A stretch of 64,000 nucleotides of DNA from Romanomermis culicivorax (GCA_963922205.1 CAWUHX010000256.1:62001-126000); one strand, 5' to 3'; counted from the stretch's first letter, positions 43,867 to 56,315 are shown. The notes: generated from the letters alone by a model not told the origin. Translations and numbers: made by a program.

Positions 43867-45432
43867 TTGACTGGTGTCCAAGGCCTATTAAAAAGGTTTG
43901 TTCTGGAGCTGGGAGAAAAGTATATCCAGGTGAATAGAGCTATTGAAAGACCATTGCAAACTCAGAGTGTGCGTGGAACTCTGCCAATGACATCTGCAAC
44001 CTTTTATGCCAATGACCAGAGGTTACAGCAGACTGAAGCATATGACTTAGAGCAAAAGCTCACAGACAAATCTGCTGTGAAATCAAACGTTTCCATGGAA
44101 AGACATGTAACTGAAAAACATGCTGCTAAAGAGCAGGCATGTGATATAGTTGCACAGATTTTCCAAGAGGCTGATGAGGAAGCAGCATGTAGTCATTTAG
44201 GAGTCAAAGATACTAGGTCGAAACACAAATGCTCCAAAAAGTCTGGATGAGAAGATTCATCAGATTCTAATGATTCCTCAGTGGGTGGATTGGAACGTAC
44301 TGTGTCAGATATAGTGAAGGCCCTAAAGCCAAAGTTGCTCCTAGATGACATGACTGAAACACAGTTCTCAGTTTCCTAAATGATTAGCAGGCAGAGTTCC
44401 CATTATAAATTACCAATAGAAAGAAGCTGGCTGCCTTACAAGCTCTTTCTAAAGCAGTAACAAAAGCTACTACCCAAAGGTTCAAAAGCTAAGAGAAAAT
44501 CCGAAGAAAGTTACTCAAACTGCAAGCTCCAGATTCAAATGTCGGTATGCAAGCAAAGGAACTGATGAACATAAAGTAGGAGGTTGATGAACCTCCGGTT
44601 AAATTCCTTAAGAGAATCAGCATGCTGGTATGGAGGTTTTATCCTATTAAGACTGAAAAGTTCAAACATGGCTTCATTACTGATACCTTATTGTAATAAG
44701 CAACTGAGGATTATCAGATGGAACTACTGGATCAAAAGGAGAAGTATAAGGCATTGCATGATCTGGCAGAGGATTTGCACAAGATAGATGAGGGGAATAC
44801 AGCTGCTTATAAAAAGCGAGGAACATCCGAATCTCCAATTGTGATAAATGAAGTAACCATGGGTGAAAGGCAAGCTGAAGTGGTTCATGTCTGTAGAAAT
44901 AAATTCTGTAATGCTCCACAAAGGTAGTTTCAAAATAAAGCTATGTGACAGCAAGCAAGGAGAGGGAATCAAACCCCGATCTTTGCATAAGAAAAGAAGA
45001 ACATTTCTATAGAGGGGAAAAACTGACAGGGGACTCAAATGGCTACTATTGCCTAAAGGGGAAAAGTGCCTGAGGAACCTACAAATGATTCTGTTCTGAC
45101 AGAGTTGTCACACGAGATTGTGAAGTTGACTGACTGTTATTGAGAGGTAAGTCAAAAAACTGATGCTAAATTAAATGAAATTTCTGCTAAAGTTAATAAG
45201 GCCAAACCCCAAAAGCAAGGTGGAAAAGAGTTCACGAAACCATATTGTCCATAACATAAAAATAATTCCCATGATATGTATGAGTGTAAAACCCTTGAAT
45301 AGAAAAATGTACAAAGACATAATGAGGAAAATTGATATTGTGGAAACAGAGGTTTCAGGCAAAAGTATACCAACATATCCTCTTTTAGATGGCAATATGT
45401 TGATAGGAGCAGTAGAGGAGCTCATGTCCTAG
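43867..45432 (+). pseudogene. gag: Element C Gag remnant with zinc knuckle
   Basis: Open segments 43,867-44,250 and 44,718-44,927 are charged and helical (LDQKEKYKALHDLAEDLHKI). A knuckle of the form CX2HX4HX4C at 45,246-45,287 (TGT, CAT, CAT, TGT; NNSHDMYEC at its end) is interrupted by a TAA between the first C and H. Order and knuckle indicate gag. The N-terminal part is not assignable. Confidence 0.5.
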
Positions 45433-46157
45433 GTTATTATGTTGATAATGTGGATTATGATTCTTATCAGCAATTCATTGATTACCAGAATAGATTATAG
45501 AATGAGCAACTCAATATGGGACCTCAACTGCCATTGCCTAGCTGCCAATAGCTGATGATCACACTTTCCCCTCAAGGTCTAGTTCAAATCAGTAACCCTA
45601 GCCCAAGCGTGCAAGAGGTTTCCAGTAGTCAACCATCCACGTAGAGTCAGACAGAGTTGGGATCTGCTGGAAGTGTTGATAGCATTGCCACAATGGGTCA
45701 AGGTGTTAGTGAGATGAAATGGCCTGGAGTATTGAAGTGTGCCATAATGAAAGAAGATCATTCAAAGGTTACAAAGGCCTTCAAGCATGAGATAATTCCA
45801 AATCAGGAGGAGAAATTAAGGTTTTCTAAGTTTCCTCGAACTCTCCCATTTCACATTAATGTGACCATATGTAATACTAACACTGAGGCACGCCAAAATA
45901 TGCCAATTAGGTACAGTGGTTCCAGTGGTATCATGTGCCAAAGTATACATAACATATGGAACTGATGTGCTTATTAAGGCAATATTATGGGATTGATCTT
46001 CAAAAACAGACCTGAACTATATAGTCATAGAGGGGATCAAATATGAAAAGAAATTTGGGTGGATAGCACATTGGCTGATGGTACATGGGAAGATTATGTT
46101 TTGATGAATTTGAATAATATGGGTTCAATATGCCAATTTTGAACCCAGCTGGTCACC
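45433..46157 (+). pseudogene. pol: Element C protease-RT linker, badly decayed
   Basis: The only open segment of note is 45,657-45,965 (PFHINVTICNTNTEARQNMP). No D-T/S-G motif was found, so the protease is missing or beyond recognition. Confidence 0.3.
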
Positions 46158-46660
46158 ATGAGACCAGTTGTGGACTTCAGAGGTATAACTGAAGTTGCAA
46201 AAGACAATAGGTATCATATACTTAGAATGGAAGATTCTTTGGATTGTCTTGGTAATGCCAAATTTTATACCACCTTGAATCTAAAGTCAAGATATTGGCA
46301 GGTCTCATTTGAAGAAAGTAGCAAGAAGAAAACAGCATTTATATGTCAGGAAGGCATATACTAGTTTAGGGTCATGCCTTTCGGACTGAAAAATACACCT
46401 CCAGGGTTTCAAAGAATGATGGAAAAAGTTTTGAATGGTCTAGTGTGGAAAGTTTGTTTGGTGTATATCGATGATATTATTGTATTCTCCAAGAAATTTG
46501 ATGAACATTTGGAGAATTTAGAGTTGGTCTTGCAAGCTCTTGGGATAGCTAAGCTAAAACATGAACTTGAGAAGTTGAATTTCTTCCAAAAAATGTTCAA
46601 TTTCTTGGACACATACTGGACGAAAATAGAATCTCACGGGTGAAAGCGAAATGGAATAAT
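46158..46660 (+). pseudogene. pol: Element C reverse transcriptase
   Basis: MRPVVDFRGITEVAKDNRYH, FYTTLNLKSRYWQVSFEESS, MPFGLKNTPPGFQRMMEKVL and the catalytic VYIDDIIVFSKKFDEHLENL appear in order across 46,158-46,364 and 46,374-46,643. A stop at 46,362 separates them. This is a clear Gypsy RT. Confidence 0.8.
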
Positions 46661-47240
46661 TTTTGTGAAGTGAAAGCAAAATGCAATAATTTTTGCATTT
46701 ATTGCCTGTAAGAAATTTATTCCGAACTTTGAACAGCTGGCTGAACCATTGTACAAGCTTACCCCTATGAGAAAAAAGAAATTCCAAGCCACAGAGGAAG
46801 ATCCCTGAGTTTTTGAGGAACTGAAGAAGCACTATTCTCAGTGGTATTTCTGTGGTATCCTGTTTTGTATGGAACAGCAGAGTTCGTTCTACAAACAGAT
46901 GCCAGTGAAACTGCACTGTGAGCAGTACTTTATCAGAGGACTAAAAATGATCAATGGGTAACAGCCTATAGCAGCTGAATCCCCAAGGAAGACAAAATGA
47001 AGTGGTGTGATATGGAGTGAGAATGCCTGGCAGTTGTCTATGGTCTTAAAGTTTACTGGAATTATTTGTTTGGTCAAAAGGTATTGATCAAGACTGATCA
47101 CACACCTCTTTTATCAATGAAAGTCAATACCCAAACCAATGACAAGTTTAAAAGATGTATTATATTATAAATCAATTTAATCATAGGTTGAGCCCAGTAG
47201 ACAGAATATGATGGCTAGTTTTGTCTCAAGAAAAGATGAA
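46661..47240 (+). pseudogene. pol: Element C RNase H remnant
   Basis: In broken frames around 46,880-47,115 one reads VLQTDASETA, DQWVTAYSS, ECLAVVYGLKVYWNYLFGQK and KTDHTPLLSMK, the RNase H blocks. A small duplicated piece (GTGAAAGCGAAATG...GTGAAAGCAAAATG) lies at 46,640-46,690. Confidence 0.6.
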
Positions 47241-47894
47241 CCCAAAAAAGCTAAGGACAAGTACCCACCAAAATGGGAATATGTCTTCTAAGTCCAATTT
47301 TGCAATTTCGGAACTCAAACCAATAAAATTGAAAGCCAAGAATTGGTACAACCATAAAAAAGAGGGAAGAAGGAGTTGAAAGTAGATTGATCCTGAGCAG
47401 ACTGAGGAATTGATGGATATCCAGTAATTGGTGTCCAAAATGGTAAGAGCTAGAACCTTTATAGCCGAAATGGTAAGAGCTAGAACCTTTAAGTTTTTTC
47501 ATAATTTCGGGGATATGGGCAAACTGTGGGGTGCCTTTTGCCATTTTGCTTCTATCTGCAAGTGGTGCTCAGTAGGGCCCTAAAAACGTGCAAACAATGC
47601 ACTTTTTAAGGCCGCCCCAGTTCCACCATGCCCAGCAATGAGTGTGCCATATTCAACCTCCATACTTCACCCTAAGCATCTTGGGGGTGCAATCTCAAAT
47701 GTGATTTCATATTTTTTAAAATATGGCCTCAATTCAATTTATATGGTGGTCCAAAGTCCCGAAAAACGCCAAATTCCCCAATTATATAATACTTATGGCT
47801 TCAAAAAGATAATTTTTTGCCGCATTAATGCACTTTACTAAGTTTTTGCAGTTTCAATTGAACCGGTGGCCTAATTGGAATTTTTGGGCTGCAA
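47241..47894. other. No gene recognised
   Basis: Includes a short tandem duplication of AAATGGTAAGAGCTAGAACC at 47,438-47,490. Otherwise nothing supported. Confidence 0.3.
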
Positions 47895-48480
47895 GGGTTT
47901 TCGATCATTGGGAATTCGATGAACATGGTCACACTACACGAAAAAGTTATCCCAGATGTAAACAAGCGCATTTTCGTGATTCTTTGCTGAGAGGGGTTTT
48001 CGACCACAGGGAATTTGATGAATGCGATCACTTTGCACAAAAACTTATCCCGGGTGTGAACTTCAGTGGATGGGGTTTTCGACCATGAGGAATTTGATGA
48101 ATGCGATCATCTTATATAAAAAACTATCCTGGGTGTAAACAAGTGTGTTTTCATGATTTTTTGAGCAAGGGGTTTTCGACCACAGGGAATTTAATGAATG
48201 TGATCAATTTCTTCAAAAAATTATTTCTCACGTAAATTTTTCTTCTGAAGGGGTTTTCGATCATTGAGAATTTAATGAATGTAATTATTTTACACACAAA
48301 ACCATATTGAATGTGAACGATTGTATTCTTGCATTTGTTGAGGGAATATAATTCTGACCATGAGGAATTCAATGGAGGCAGTCATTTTACACGAAAAATA
48401 GTCATTTGTGTAAACAGAGGTATTTATGTAATTTTTTGTGTTGAGGCATTCTAGACCATGAAGAATTCAATAGATATAGT
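47895..48480 (+). repeat. Degenerate minisatellite, about seven units of 80-100 bases
   Basis: Units begin GGGGTTTTCGACCACAGGGA and continue AATTTGATGAATGCGATCA at about 47,895, 47,993, 48,073, 48,169, 48,249, 48,345 and 48,448. Divergence increases to the right, and spacing alternates near 97 and 80. The early units stay open in one plus-strand frame (RVFDHWEFDEHGH, GVFDHREFDECDH), but later ones have stops. Confidence 0.7.
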
Positions 48481-48674
48481 CACCTTTCAGTCTGTTTACA
48501 ACATTTTTACAACATTTTTACAACATTTTTTAAGTACTACGTGATTTACACATCTTTTACCAAAAGGGAGGATTCGTAGCTTAAAGATTGTTTTTTATTG
48601 TTTTTCTGACGTGAAATTGACCACATTTAAAACTTTAATGTGCTTCTATGAAGATTTTGGTGCATGCTTGAGGC

Positions 48675-49885
48675 CTACTAAAAAGAAGTGAACTAGCTCA
48701 TTAGAAAATGCCCCAATAGGGCAGAAAAAAGAAAATAGTTGCCATGCTAGAAAAAGAAGTGGACTAGATTTTTGAGAACTTGTGTCAAAGTTAGAAAAAA
48801 TTCACTTTCTTTATAGTGGATTTTTATTCTTTCTCAAAAAAAAGACAAATTTATTCTCTTTTATTTAACTATTCAACAAAATAACATCATTCACAGTTCA
48901 AACTGAGATTACAGAAAGACCGCTTTTTGCTGGATTGCAGAAGGGGAGCAATTTCACCCATCCCTGTTGCTCCCTTCTCACTTTCAAAAAAGCTGTACCA
49001 TTGCCGTGGGAGTGCCAGTAGAGTCAGGGGTAACCAGGTAGGGTATTTCGTGTGCATCTCTAATATAAACCGGGCTGAATCCCACTTGCAGATTGGTGCT
49101 CAATGACTGTATTAAGGCCCAGTTGCACTAAAGGGGTCTGAGCTTGAGCTCAAGGTAATCTCGAACAAAAAGGCGAATTGGTTTGATATAGAGGATTATA
49201 ACGAGCTCAATGTTGGGATTATCCCCAGCTCAAGCTGTCGGGTTGAACTAACATTTTTGCATAATTTTCTTATCTCTAAAGCAAATAAATATAAGAATAT
49301 CTACAATTCTCAAACTCGAACTTACACATCAGTATTAGTTAATCCTGAAGTGTCTTTTCTGTGCATTGGAAGAGAATAATTTGGACATTGTGATTAGCTC
49401 AACCTCAGAAACATCAATCTAATCCCGATGTTGAGAATATCCTCGTGTCGGGTTAGTGAAACCAACCCCAGGTTTCTTTTTGGTTCTGTAAATGATTATA
49501 ATATGCCTCCCTCACTATTTCTCTGCTAGTGTGAGAGGCAGGAGTTTCGAATTGGTCGGGAGTTAGAATGCTATGGGTTTACCACTTCTTTACGTTTGAA
49601 ATCACGTGTGTATATTTTTCATATAGAAAAATTTTACTGTAGTTGATGTCAGGGGGGGCACAAAATGCATGATGCTGCAGAATGTACTTTTTCACAGACA
49701 TGGAAAGTTTTTTTCAGAAAGAATGAAAATCTAATATAGAGAAAGTGAATTTTTTACAACTTTGACTCAAGTTCTCAAAAATCTAGTTCACTTCTTTTTC
49801 TAGCATGGCAACTATTGAAGCAAATATATTCTTTTTTCCGCCCCATACAGGCATTTTCTAATAAACTAGATTTTTTAAAAAGCCG
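48675..49885. mobile_element. Short DNA element with inverted termini of about 165 bases
   Basis: 48,687-48,845 recurs reverse-complemented at 49,715-49,875. The match includes GTTGCCATGCTAGAAAAAGA and CTAGATTTTTGAGAACTTG. Interior has no transposase, so it is non-autonomous. The exact ends and target duplication were not resolved. Confidence 0.65.
49111..49475. mobile_element. Possible nested MITE
   Basis: GGCCCAGTTGCACTAAAGGG at the left and TCGGGTTAGTGAAACCAACC at the right are partly inverted copies, enclosing an AT-rich centre with CTCAAC-rich flanks. The match is imperfect, so this is tentative. Confidence 0.3.
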
Positions 49886-51321
49886 AGGACAATGTATTCC
49901 ATAATGTACATTGTTGAAATGAGACTTGGGTTGTGATAGAGAAATATAATAAATAAATTAGTATCCAAAGCACACCTAATCAGTCACTCCCTGATTCACC
50001 TAATCAGGCCCAAACGTTAAGTAGAATAAGTCTGCAACAGTTCAATCAGTCTCAAGTTCAAAAAAAGATCACCTGCTTTCATTCCAAGAAACTGCAGAAG
50101 GTCAATAACACTCTGATCTCAAGTAAATTCAAACCAAGGGCAAACCGAGAAATCGGGCCCAGAATAGAGTTGAAAATGTAGACTTGCATGCTGGGTGGTT
50201 CTCCTGAGATCGGGGGTATAGCCTGTGTTCCCTCCCCTGCAAGGTCGATCACAATTATCTGAATGGGGAAATGTATTTGGGCGATTAACTCAACAGAATA
50301 TGATAATAAATCAATATAAATAATGGCCAGTGTGGCCATTGATTTTACTTAATAAAAAAAACAAAGAATGAACAAAAACATAAACATCCAACCTTTTTAT
50401 GCATGGTGTATATGCAAATTGGTGTCAACACAAATTGCGTTGACGTTGGCTGTTTCTTAGCAACCTGGAGATAGACTATGTCCATCCCCATTATCCCTCG
50501 AGCCTGGAAACTGACCAATGGGAGGTTAAAAAGATTCATAATACACCGCGATGACAATTCGGGAACTTTTCAGAATCTAATACATTAAATGTCGCTTTCT
50601 GAACTTTTTTGGTCATTCTTGCCCCATTGCGGATAGCTTTCCCAATGACCACCCTCTTACGTCAAGTCTTTTTACCAGGTATACTCAAATGTCCACAAGG
50701 CCAACTGGGTGCGCTACCTCTTGGTCTGAATAATGACCAATCGACAACTCTGCATCAGCTTGACTTTTATTGGCGTACTGCCAGATCCACTTTGACCTGC
50801 ACAATGGCCGAGGGTCTTCGGATACCTACCTTCCTATGATCTTTCATTTTCGATCATATGATTGATGCCAGAAACAGAATATATATCTGTCTATCTCATA
50901 CCAGTTGCATGTTTTGTCATGAAGTCTTGGCCACCTTTCCAATGCTACCCCCTCAAAATTTTCTATAAAAATCTAAATAATTTACATATTATGTACATTA
51001 GTAAAGGAATTATCACAAAAAAATCAAATACCAGGCTTCGTCAATTGAGCAAAAAAACAAAAATAAAAAATGAGGGGAGATTTAAACCGAGATCGAGCGG
51101 AAAAATAAAATTTTTACATGCCCATTTTGGGCAATGTGAGGTAGGAAAACAAATAAATAATTTAAAGCACGCAACAATTAAGAAAAGATTTTTCTTGTAT
51201 TTTGTATTTTATGATTTTTTTTTAATTTTGTGATTTTATATTTTTTTTGTATTTTTTGTTTTTTGTGAAAAATAAATGCGAAAACAATGGTTTTTGGGCA
51301 AAAAACCTTTGCTTCTATATT
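49886..51321. other. No gene recognised
   Basis: Scattered short ORFs on both strands have no recognisable domains. The sequence is AT-rich with a poly(T)/poly(A) stretch near 51,200-51,270. Confidence 0.3.
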
Positions 51322-52600
51322 TTACTGTTGCGAAATGCCAACTCCTTGCGCCCCTCTGTGCACTCCTCCATGACCTATGTAAGGCGTCCACACCCATTGC
51401 AAATGCTGGCCACCTCTACCTTGCACCTGGGGTGCAGCATTGCTATAATGCACGGCTCCATGACCACCCTCGTTTGGGTGGTGGAACTGGAATTGGCCTT
51501 CCCCATTTTTACCAATTTTGTGCACCTTTACTTGCCTACTCGAAGCTAATTCTTGGCTTCCTTGGCCTCGACCTTGACCTTGAGGTCCAGCAACCTTCAA
51601 AGTTTTGCCACTTTTACCATCCTGAGCTTTACTGAATTTAACAGAGGTTTGCAAGTCTGAACTGGCAATCCTTTTGGCTCCCATCACTCCGCGAGGTGAT
51701 TGCTACTGAGCATCACAGATCGAAAGGCTGTTTTGAATTCCAAGGGGGTATCCTGGCTGTTATACACCCTGAACAGTCGGTTATTCACCACCAGCATCGC
51801 CCTGGCATAAATGTTTCCAATATGCATAGGACACAGCAGGATGCATTCCAACACAAGGAATAGCATCATCACCAGATGCCTCACTGAGGAGAACACATCA
51901 GGTGCTCTTTCTCCTTTGAGCCACCAGGGGACAAAGTCATAAATGACTCTTTCCCAGAGTTCCAATGGTGAATTGGTCCAATCATAGAGAAATTCTTCCT
52001 GGATTTTGAACTGTTATTCATAGTCACCAAATGTTTCCCCAATGGCATCAATAACCATAAGGAACACTCTCTCTGACTCAAAACGCTTGAAAGCAAAATA
52101 GTCGGACACTGCACATGTAAAAAATCAAATGGGTCCAGATTCTCTGGTTATTGGCTGATAGACATCATAACAGTCAAAGAGACTGTCCTTAAATTTTTCT
52201 GCAGTCATTTCAGGCATGCCTGAGCAGCCTTTGCCTGCTTAATTTTACCAGGAACAACCCCTTGTACTTGATGAGCTGCCACTTTTGATTTTCAGCCCTT
52301 GCTGGGTTTTGCCTGACCTTTCGGCATTGGCTTCCACATTGCGAGGCCTATGGGGTCTGAAGCCTGACTAGTATGTGATGTTCTATCGAAAGTTGCAGTT
52401 GCCAATTAAGATGTAACCACTGATGGCTTTCCAGTTGAAGTTGAAAAAATGAGGGATGTAGGGGTAGTACTGGAGGTAATCCTGGAATTTGAGGTCAATA
52501 TGATGGAGGAAGTCACCATCTTGCCTTCTTCCTCCTTCTGTTCCACTTTTGCTCCCTTACTACCCTTTTTCTTTCTTTCCTTCTCCTTCACTCTCATTTT
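51322..52600 (-). pseudogene. Broken minus-strand ORF, unknown protein
   Basis: Coding-type sequence runs on the minus strand from about 52,600 to 51,322. It starts with a lysine/glutamate-rich segment (MRVKEKERKKKGSKGAKVEQ). A structured part follows with stops (ERVFLMVIDAIGETFGDYE, then LELWERVIYDFVPWWLKGER and LFRVYNSQDTPLEFKTAFRS). It ends in a glycine/glutamine/histidine-rich tail ([13 protein letters not shown]). The middle fits a helical structural protein and the tail looks nucleic-acid-binding, so a gag- or nucleoprotein-like origin is possible. No motif proves it. Several in-frame stops and at least one frame change show that it is dead. Confidence 0.4.
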
Positions 52601-52942
52601 TTCCTTTCAGCCATAAAGAAAATTCTTTCATCATTCCATCCCTTTTCTCTCATACTTTGGACGGATTTGGCTGAATAAAAACCAGGAACTGCCCCATAAG
52701 TGGAAAAACCTTGTCCATTTTAGTTTGCCAGGTTAACCCATATCCTAATGAAGTTTGATGGTCGGTCCAGATAATACATCCAGTTTATCGCCATGGCAAA
52801 ACATACCCTAGGTCACATGGAACCCTACGTTGATTGCCAAGTAGCGACCGCCGCCGCAGATCACTAATTATCCGATCACCAACCCGCCCCCCTCAATAAA
52901 TCATTCCCATGTCACACCGCACAACAAAAACTGGACTTCGCC

Positions 52943-53836
52943 TTGAACAAGATGACCAAAAAGACTTACGTCACTGCCACACAAAAGAAAGAGGCCCTTT
53001 CTATGCTCCGCCAAAACCGCGACGTTTTCAGCCTCCCCAGCGACAAACCGACTATCACTAGTGAATTGACGGTCAGCATTGACACCCACACTGCAAAACC
53101 TGTATCTCATCACTACTACCGCACCACGATGGAACAAAGACTGATTGTACATTGCCGTATTCAAGAAATGCTGGACAATGACTTTATAGAACAATCCCAT
53201 TCACCCTGGGCCGCACCACTGTTCCTGGTAAAGAAGAAAGATGGCTCTTGGCAACTCATTGTCGACTACCACTCAATAAACAACGTCATGCTGAGGGACA
53301 AGTTCCGGATCCCACGCATTGACGATTATTTGGATGCAATGGGACAAGCGAAATTCTTCACTATGCTGGATCTCAAAGCAGGGTACTGGCAGGTACCTCT
53401 CCACGCCGACTCCCGCGATAAAACAACCTTCATCTGCCAAGAAGGTTTGTTCCAGTTCAAAGTTCTGCCATTCCGACTAAAGAATGCACCCACCGAATTC
53501 CAACGCCTAATGGAAAGAATCCTCCGCCTGTACATTTGGAAGATTTGTCTCATTTATATCGATGATATTATAATTTTTTCAAACTGGTTGGAAGAACATT
53601 TGGAGCATTTACAAATCGTTTTTGACGCCCTCCACGCGGCTAACCTCACGCTTCAGCCAGACAAATGCAAATTCCTGCCGCTAAAAGTCATACGAATTCC
53701 CGAAGACCAAAAAAGGTATGCAAAGTTTTCTAGGCTTAGTCCAATGGTGCAAACAATTCATCCCGAACTTGGCGACCTTGTCCAGTCCTTTGCACGGACT
53801 CCTACGAAAAGACGCCCAATATATTGTCACAGATGA
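52943..53836 (+). CDS. pol: Element D reverse transcriptase
   Basis: The 297-codon frame holds [80 protein letters not shown], and the catalytic [11 protein letters not shown] at about 53,557-53,590. Near 53,690 about 75 bases of the usual FLGH-to-PDP segment are missing and the frame shifts, so the last 45 residues are out of register. Apart from that it is well preserved. Confidence 0.85.
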   Translation: MNKMTKKTYVTATQKKEALSMLRQNRDVFSLPSDKPTITSELTVSIDTHTAKPVSHHYYRTTMEQRLIVHCRIQEMLDNDFIEQSHSPWAAPLFLVKKKDGSWQLIVDYHSINNVMLRDKFRIPRIDDYLDAMGQAKFFTMLDLKAGYWQVPLHADSRDKTTFICQEGLFQFKVLPFRLKNAPTEFQRLMERILRLYIWKICLIYIDDIIIFSNWLEEHLEHLQIVFDALHAANLTLQPDKCKFLPLKVIRIPEDQKRYAKFSRLSPMVQTIHPELGDLVQSFARTPTKRRPIYCHR

Positions 53837-54902
53837 ACACCATGCCGCGTTTGATGGTATCAAACCAGCCCTCATGTCATCGCCCATCCTACGCTACCCG
53901 GTCTACGATGGACAAGCTCAATTCGTAATCCAAACTGACGCCAGTACAACCGCCATTGGAGCAATTTTGTATCAGGAAAACAGAAACAATCAATGGGTCA
54001 TCGCCTATAACAGCAGCATAATCACTGATGCCGAAACCCGCTACACAACAACTGAGCACGAATGGCTCACCATTGTCTACAGCTTCCGGATGTACCCCCA
54101 CTATGTGTATGGCCAAAGAGTTATTGTGAGCACCGACCACAAGCCCCTCAAATGGCTCAAAGATGAAAAGCACCGAAATTCGCGCCTTCAACAATTTGCG
54201 ATAAACCTCCAAGATTATTATTACAAGGTTGAATATGTTAAAGGTAAAGACAACGCCTGTGCCAATTTTTCATCCAGAAAAGACGAACGCGACAAAACAC
54301 CGATTCCGAATACCCAAAATTTAACTGCCAAGATTTTCCGTAAAGATTTTCACCCTGCTGGTGCAATTACGGCGGCCGACTTAATGGTACCCAATATACT
54401 CCCAGCAGAGGCTACACTGACAACGGAAGTCGACGTAGACATTAACACCATCACTCGTGCAATGACCAAAAAGACCATCAGTCAACCCACACTCTCCAAT
54501 TCAATGCCATTGATCGCTGTCTACGAGCTGCCTCCAGCCAAAGCCATTACAATCCCTTCCCACGAGGAAGTGAAACAAGCACAAGCCGCAGATCCGGCCG
54601 TTACCATTATCATCACCACTCTCCAAACGGAAAATGCCGCGAAACATCCTCCAGTCTTCTTCACCGAAGCTGGACGCTTATATCGCCAGATCAAAGACAA
54701 CCCCCAGCTAGTTGTCCCGGCATCTATGGTCGACCAAACCCTTCACCAATTCCACGTCCCCAAAATCCTGAACAACCAAGGATCTAACCGCATGCTAGCA
54801 GCGATCAAAGCTCATTTTTGGTGCCCTCCCCCCCATGGAAGAAAACCCCCAAACGTCACCGCCCCCGCCAATGTTGCCGATACTGCCCCAACATCCTTTT
54901 GA
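53718..54902 (+). CDS. pol: Element D RNase H and integrase N-terminus
   Basis: The frame opens with [20 protein letters not shown] (end of RT) and continues into RNase H with [46 protein letters not shown] and ending [14 protein letters not shown] linker then leads to the integrase zinc region ([25 protein letters not shown]). The second zinc half is frameshifted. In RNase H the catalytic Glu position reads EHE where A has ERE. Confidence 0.8.
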   Translation: MQSFLGLVQWCKQFIPNLATLSSPLHGLLRKDAQYIVTDEHHAAFDGIKPALMSSPILRYPVYDGQAQFVIQTDASTTAIGAILYQENRNNQWVIAYNSSIITDAETRYTTTEHEWLTIVYSFRMYPHYVYGQRVIVSTDHKPLKWLKDEKHRNSRLQQFAINLQDYYYKVEYVKGKDNACANFSSRKDERDKTPIPNTQNLTAKIFRKDFHPAGAITAADLMVPNILPAEATLTTEVDVDINTITRAMTKKTISQPTLSNSMPLIAVYELPPAKAITIPSHEEVKQAQAADPAVTIIITTLQTENAAKHPPVFFTEAGRLYRQIKDNPQLVVPASMVDQTLHQFHVPKILNNQGSNRMLAAIKAHFWCPPPHGRKPPNVTAPANVADTAPTSF

Positions 54903-55740
54903 GATCGTGGCAACTGATATTGTCAATATTTCTCCGGTAGGTGAGAAACGCCCATACGTTATTGTTTTTCAGGATTATTTTACAAAATGGGTTTCCGCGC
55001 ATCCAATACCTGACTGAAAAGCCTCAACAATCGTGGAATGTTTCGTGAAACAATGTCATCCTAACGCATGGTAGCCCGCTTGTCCTTTTCTCCGACCAAG
55101 GTGGATGTTTCACATCAAAGCTCATGCAAGATATTTGCAACCTACTCAAAATACGAAAAGTCAAAACAACGGCATACCACCCACAGTGCAACGGAATGGT
55201 CGAGCCTTTCAATCAAATGTTGATCACCCAACTGAAAAAGTTCACTGCTGACGACCCAGACAACTGGGAGTGATACTTGTCATATGCCGCATTTGCTTAC
55301 AACGCCACTCCGCATACAGCTACGTGCCATTCGCCTTTCAGCTTATTAGGAGGCTAGGAACCACGCATTACCCTCGACTACGACTGCACCAGCGGACTCA
55401 CATTGCTGCTGAATTAGGACGCTTATCAGCATATTCTAAGGCGAGCGCAACTCAAGATGCACGAGAAGATAAAAGCCAATCTCGATTCAGCAGCCGCAGT
55501 CAGCAAAGAATATTTCGATCACAAAAAACTGCAATTTCGCTGTCAAGGACCTTGTTCTTTTGACCAATACATGCAAGGGGAACAAAATCCAAACCGACTT
55601 CATCGGACCTTTTCTCATCACGGACGCATCTCACGCAGCCGAAAATGTACTCACCATCGATTCACTCGATGCGCCTGGCTGACCGCACACCATGTTCATG
55701 ACGCGTTTGAAATTACTCATACCCTGACCAGCCAAAAAAG
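54835..55740 (+). pseudogene. pol: Element D integrase core and C-terminus, broken
   Basis: The core begins in 54,835-55,017 with [19 protein letters not shown] (first Asp). It passes a TGA and a frame change, then reads FSDQGGCFTSKLMQD (second Asp, about 55,090) and CNGMVEPFNQ (Glu, about 55,190-55,210). A C-terminal part to about 55,740 matches A's GPF region. At least three lesions are visible. Confidence 0.7.
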
Positions 55741-56020
55741 CGTTGGAACTCGAAGCTGGTGGACCGTGTCTGCCTCACACTTTCCACCACCAATAGTTTG
55801 CTTTGAAATTTTTCTTTTGTGATATGGCGCTCATCATGCTGAGTTGTACACAATCTTAGCATTTGTTTAATTTAGATCATGGCAACCATTTTGAGGAGAC
55901 AGCGATGCAGATCACGTATACCCCGAGCAGTAATTTCCCCTTGCACCATTCACCACCAGCACACTTTACCGGCTTTACAACATCCCATTACACACCTTCC
56001 CGGTCTCCACACTTTTGCCG

Positions 56021-56030
56021 TAGGAGGGGG
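56021..56030 (+). promoter_or_regulatory. Internal polypurine tract, element D
   Basis: Same TAGGAGGGGG and flanks as at 27,331 in A. See the element A entry for possible roles. Confidence 0.4.
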
Positions 56031-56204
56031 TTTCTTCTTTAATGTTAGGTTCTGTTCTGCGCCAGGCCATTAGGTTTATTTCGGCCCAACCCTGGCCATT
56101 ATCACTCTCATGAGACTAATTAGGAAAGTTTGATTTTAGTCCCCATTAACATAGGGGTGTTTGTGTTGCTTTTTTGTAAGTGTAGTTTTGCACTTCCTTA
56201 CCTT

Positions 56205-56224
56205 ACACTTTCTTCACCTTTCAG
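56205..56224 (+). promoter_or_regulatory. 3' splice-site-like tract before the accessory ORFs (element D)
   Basis: CTTTCTTCACCTTTCAG precedes the accessory leader ORF by about 90 bases and matches the nematode TTTCAG acceptor consensus. The A copy has CTTCACCTTCCAG at 27,586. A GTAAGT-like string lies just upstream at 56,176. Confidence 0.4.
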
Positions 56225-56315
56225 GAGCTCATTCTTTTACTATTTTACTTCTACTTTTCCCTTCCAACCGCAATAGTTGCATTTTCCCGCCGCTCTCCAA
56301 AAATTATTTTTCAAA

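Larger units (their letters stand above)
43866..47240 (+). mobile_element. Element C: degraded Ty3/Gypsy retrotransposon
   Basis: Gag-like segments, a zinc knuckle, RT and RNase H follow in order on the plus strand with many stops and frameshifts. No integrase or LTRs were recognised. Confidence 0.65.
55741..56315 (+). other. Element D pol-accessory intergenic region
   Basis: No ORF is supported. Conserved with A: TAGGAGGGGG (56,021-56,030) in an identical block, and a pyrimidine-rich tract ending CACCTTTCAG at 56,224. Confidence 0.55.

Noticed and set aside
47828-48088. Zinc-finger-like protein in the minisatellite (repeated FDH, HxxFDE)
   Set aside because: Later units carry stops and period changes that break the frame.
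47895-48480. CRISPR array
   Set aside because: Units are 80-100 bases with diverged repeats and related spacers in a eukaryotic context; this is a minisatellite.
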